NCBI RefSeq assembly: GCF_900086985.1
Contig: NZ_LT593974.1
Coordinates: forward strand, 1,178,001-1,242,000
Origin: Halomonas sp. HL-93
GTDB lineage: Bacteria; Pseudomonadota; Gammaproteobacteria; Pseudomonadales; Halomonadaceae
Direction of reading: 5' to 3'
Length of the DNA stretch: 64,000 nucleotides
The position numbers and the translations under genes were made by a program. Shown here piece after piece: positions 63,831 to 64,000 of the stretch; the stretch's first letter is position 1; each line of letters starts with the position of its first letter. Below the pieces are notes generated by a model. The model did not search any database. It was not told where the DNA came from and worked only from the letters and a program-made list of their open reading frames with translations.

Positions 63831-64000
63831 ATGGCTCTTAGCGCAACGCCTTACAAAGTCGATATCAACCTGACTGACCTGGATCGGGGGGTGTACGAAA
63901 CGCTGCGCTTTACCGTGGCCCGTCACCCGTCAGAAACCGAAGAGCGTATGACCGCACGCCTGCTTGCTTATGTGCTTTGGTATAGCGAGTCGCTCGCCTT
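63831..64000 (+). CDS. yaeQ: YaeQ family protein (partial, runs off the right edge)
   Basis: 56 residues visible: MALSATPYKVDINLTDLDRG, then YETLRFTVARHPSETEERM and LLAYVLWYSE, the conserved beginning of YaeQ proteins (about 180 residues, PD-(D/E)xK-like fold of uncertain function). The frame is open to the window end. Confidence 0.9.
   Translation, partial: MALSATPYKVDINLTDLDRGVYETLRFTVARHPSETEERMTARLLAYVLWYSESLA

Overview
The window reads as a chromosomal piece of a moderately GC-rich gammaproteobacterium, most likely a Halomonas-type halophile. This is inferred from gene content (thiC/tenA behind a TPP riboswitch, opgGH, a YaeQ family protein, a very acidic outer-membrane barrel) and overall composition; no rRNA or tRNA was seen, so the taxonomy is not proven. 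thiC is cut by the left edge and a yaeQ-like gene by the right edge.

Layout. 0-2.4 kb: thiamine biosynthesis (TPP riboswitch, tenA, thiC, all minus strand). 2.4-29 kb: a plasticity zone. It holds an AT-rich trypsin-like protease, a complete IS3-family element with a 4-bp target duplication, a membrane protein whose 3' end lies inside an integron attC-like palindrome, and a transposase stub. It also holds several LysR/Lrp-plus-enzyme or transporter pairs, and many gene stumps: GFA family, GNAT, FNR-type reductase, GST, an orphan YefM antitoxin, and a second, decayed TPP riboswitch with a tenA stump at 13.6-13.9 kb. That second copy is a diverged direct repeat of the one at 2.0-2.4 kb, 11.5 kb away. 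Next to it is an AT-rich pair of genes (14.1-15.6 kb), one of them a membrane-anchored receiver-like protein. A four-gene aldo/keto reductase and membrane protein operon and a run of small detoxification-type genes (VOC, DUF899, MAPEG, DUF1801) follow.

28-38 kb: an AraC regulator beside an RND efflux operon, an SbtA-type transporter with a divergent LysR, a phosphoribosyltransferase, a GFA protein and a CDP-alcohol phosphatidyltransferase.

38.2-45.3 kb is the most striking part. A tightly coupled set (MDR dehydrogenase, a PTPS-fold protein with a replaced active site, a glycosyltransferase-methyltransferase fusion, a flippase-like membrane protein) sits beside a deaminase-less RibD-type reductase, a GTP cyclohydrolase II with a degenerate RibB-like N-terminus, and a creatininase-family amidohydrolase. 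Together these look like an uncharacterised pathway from GTP to a glycosylated, perhaps methylated, pyrimidine or pterin compound. The creatininase and an FkbM methyltransferase are the distal genes of the opgGH (osmoregulated periplasmic glucan) operon. A phosphoglycerol-transferase-like sulfatase-fold protein and a GDP-mannose enzyme lie divergently, so the region as a whole is devoted to small-molecule and envelope sugars.

52.8-64 kb: core-type genes, namely an LpxL-like acyltransferase, small membrane and VOC proteins, a methyltransferase, an MFS transporter, a fatty-acid catabolic block (acyl-CoA dehydrogenase, acyl-CoA ligase, 3-hydroxyacyl-CoA dehydrogenase, enoyl-CoA hydratase), a LysE exporter, a GST and the start of yaeQ.
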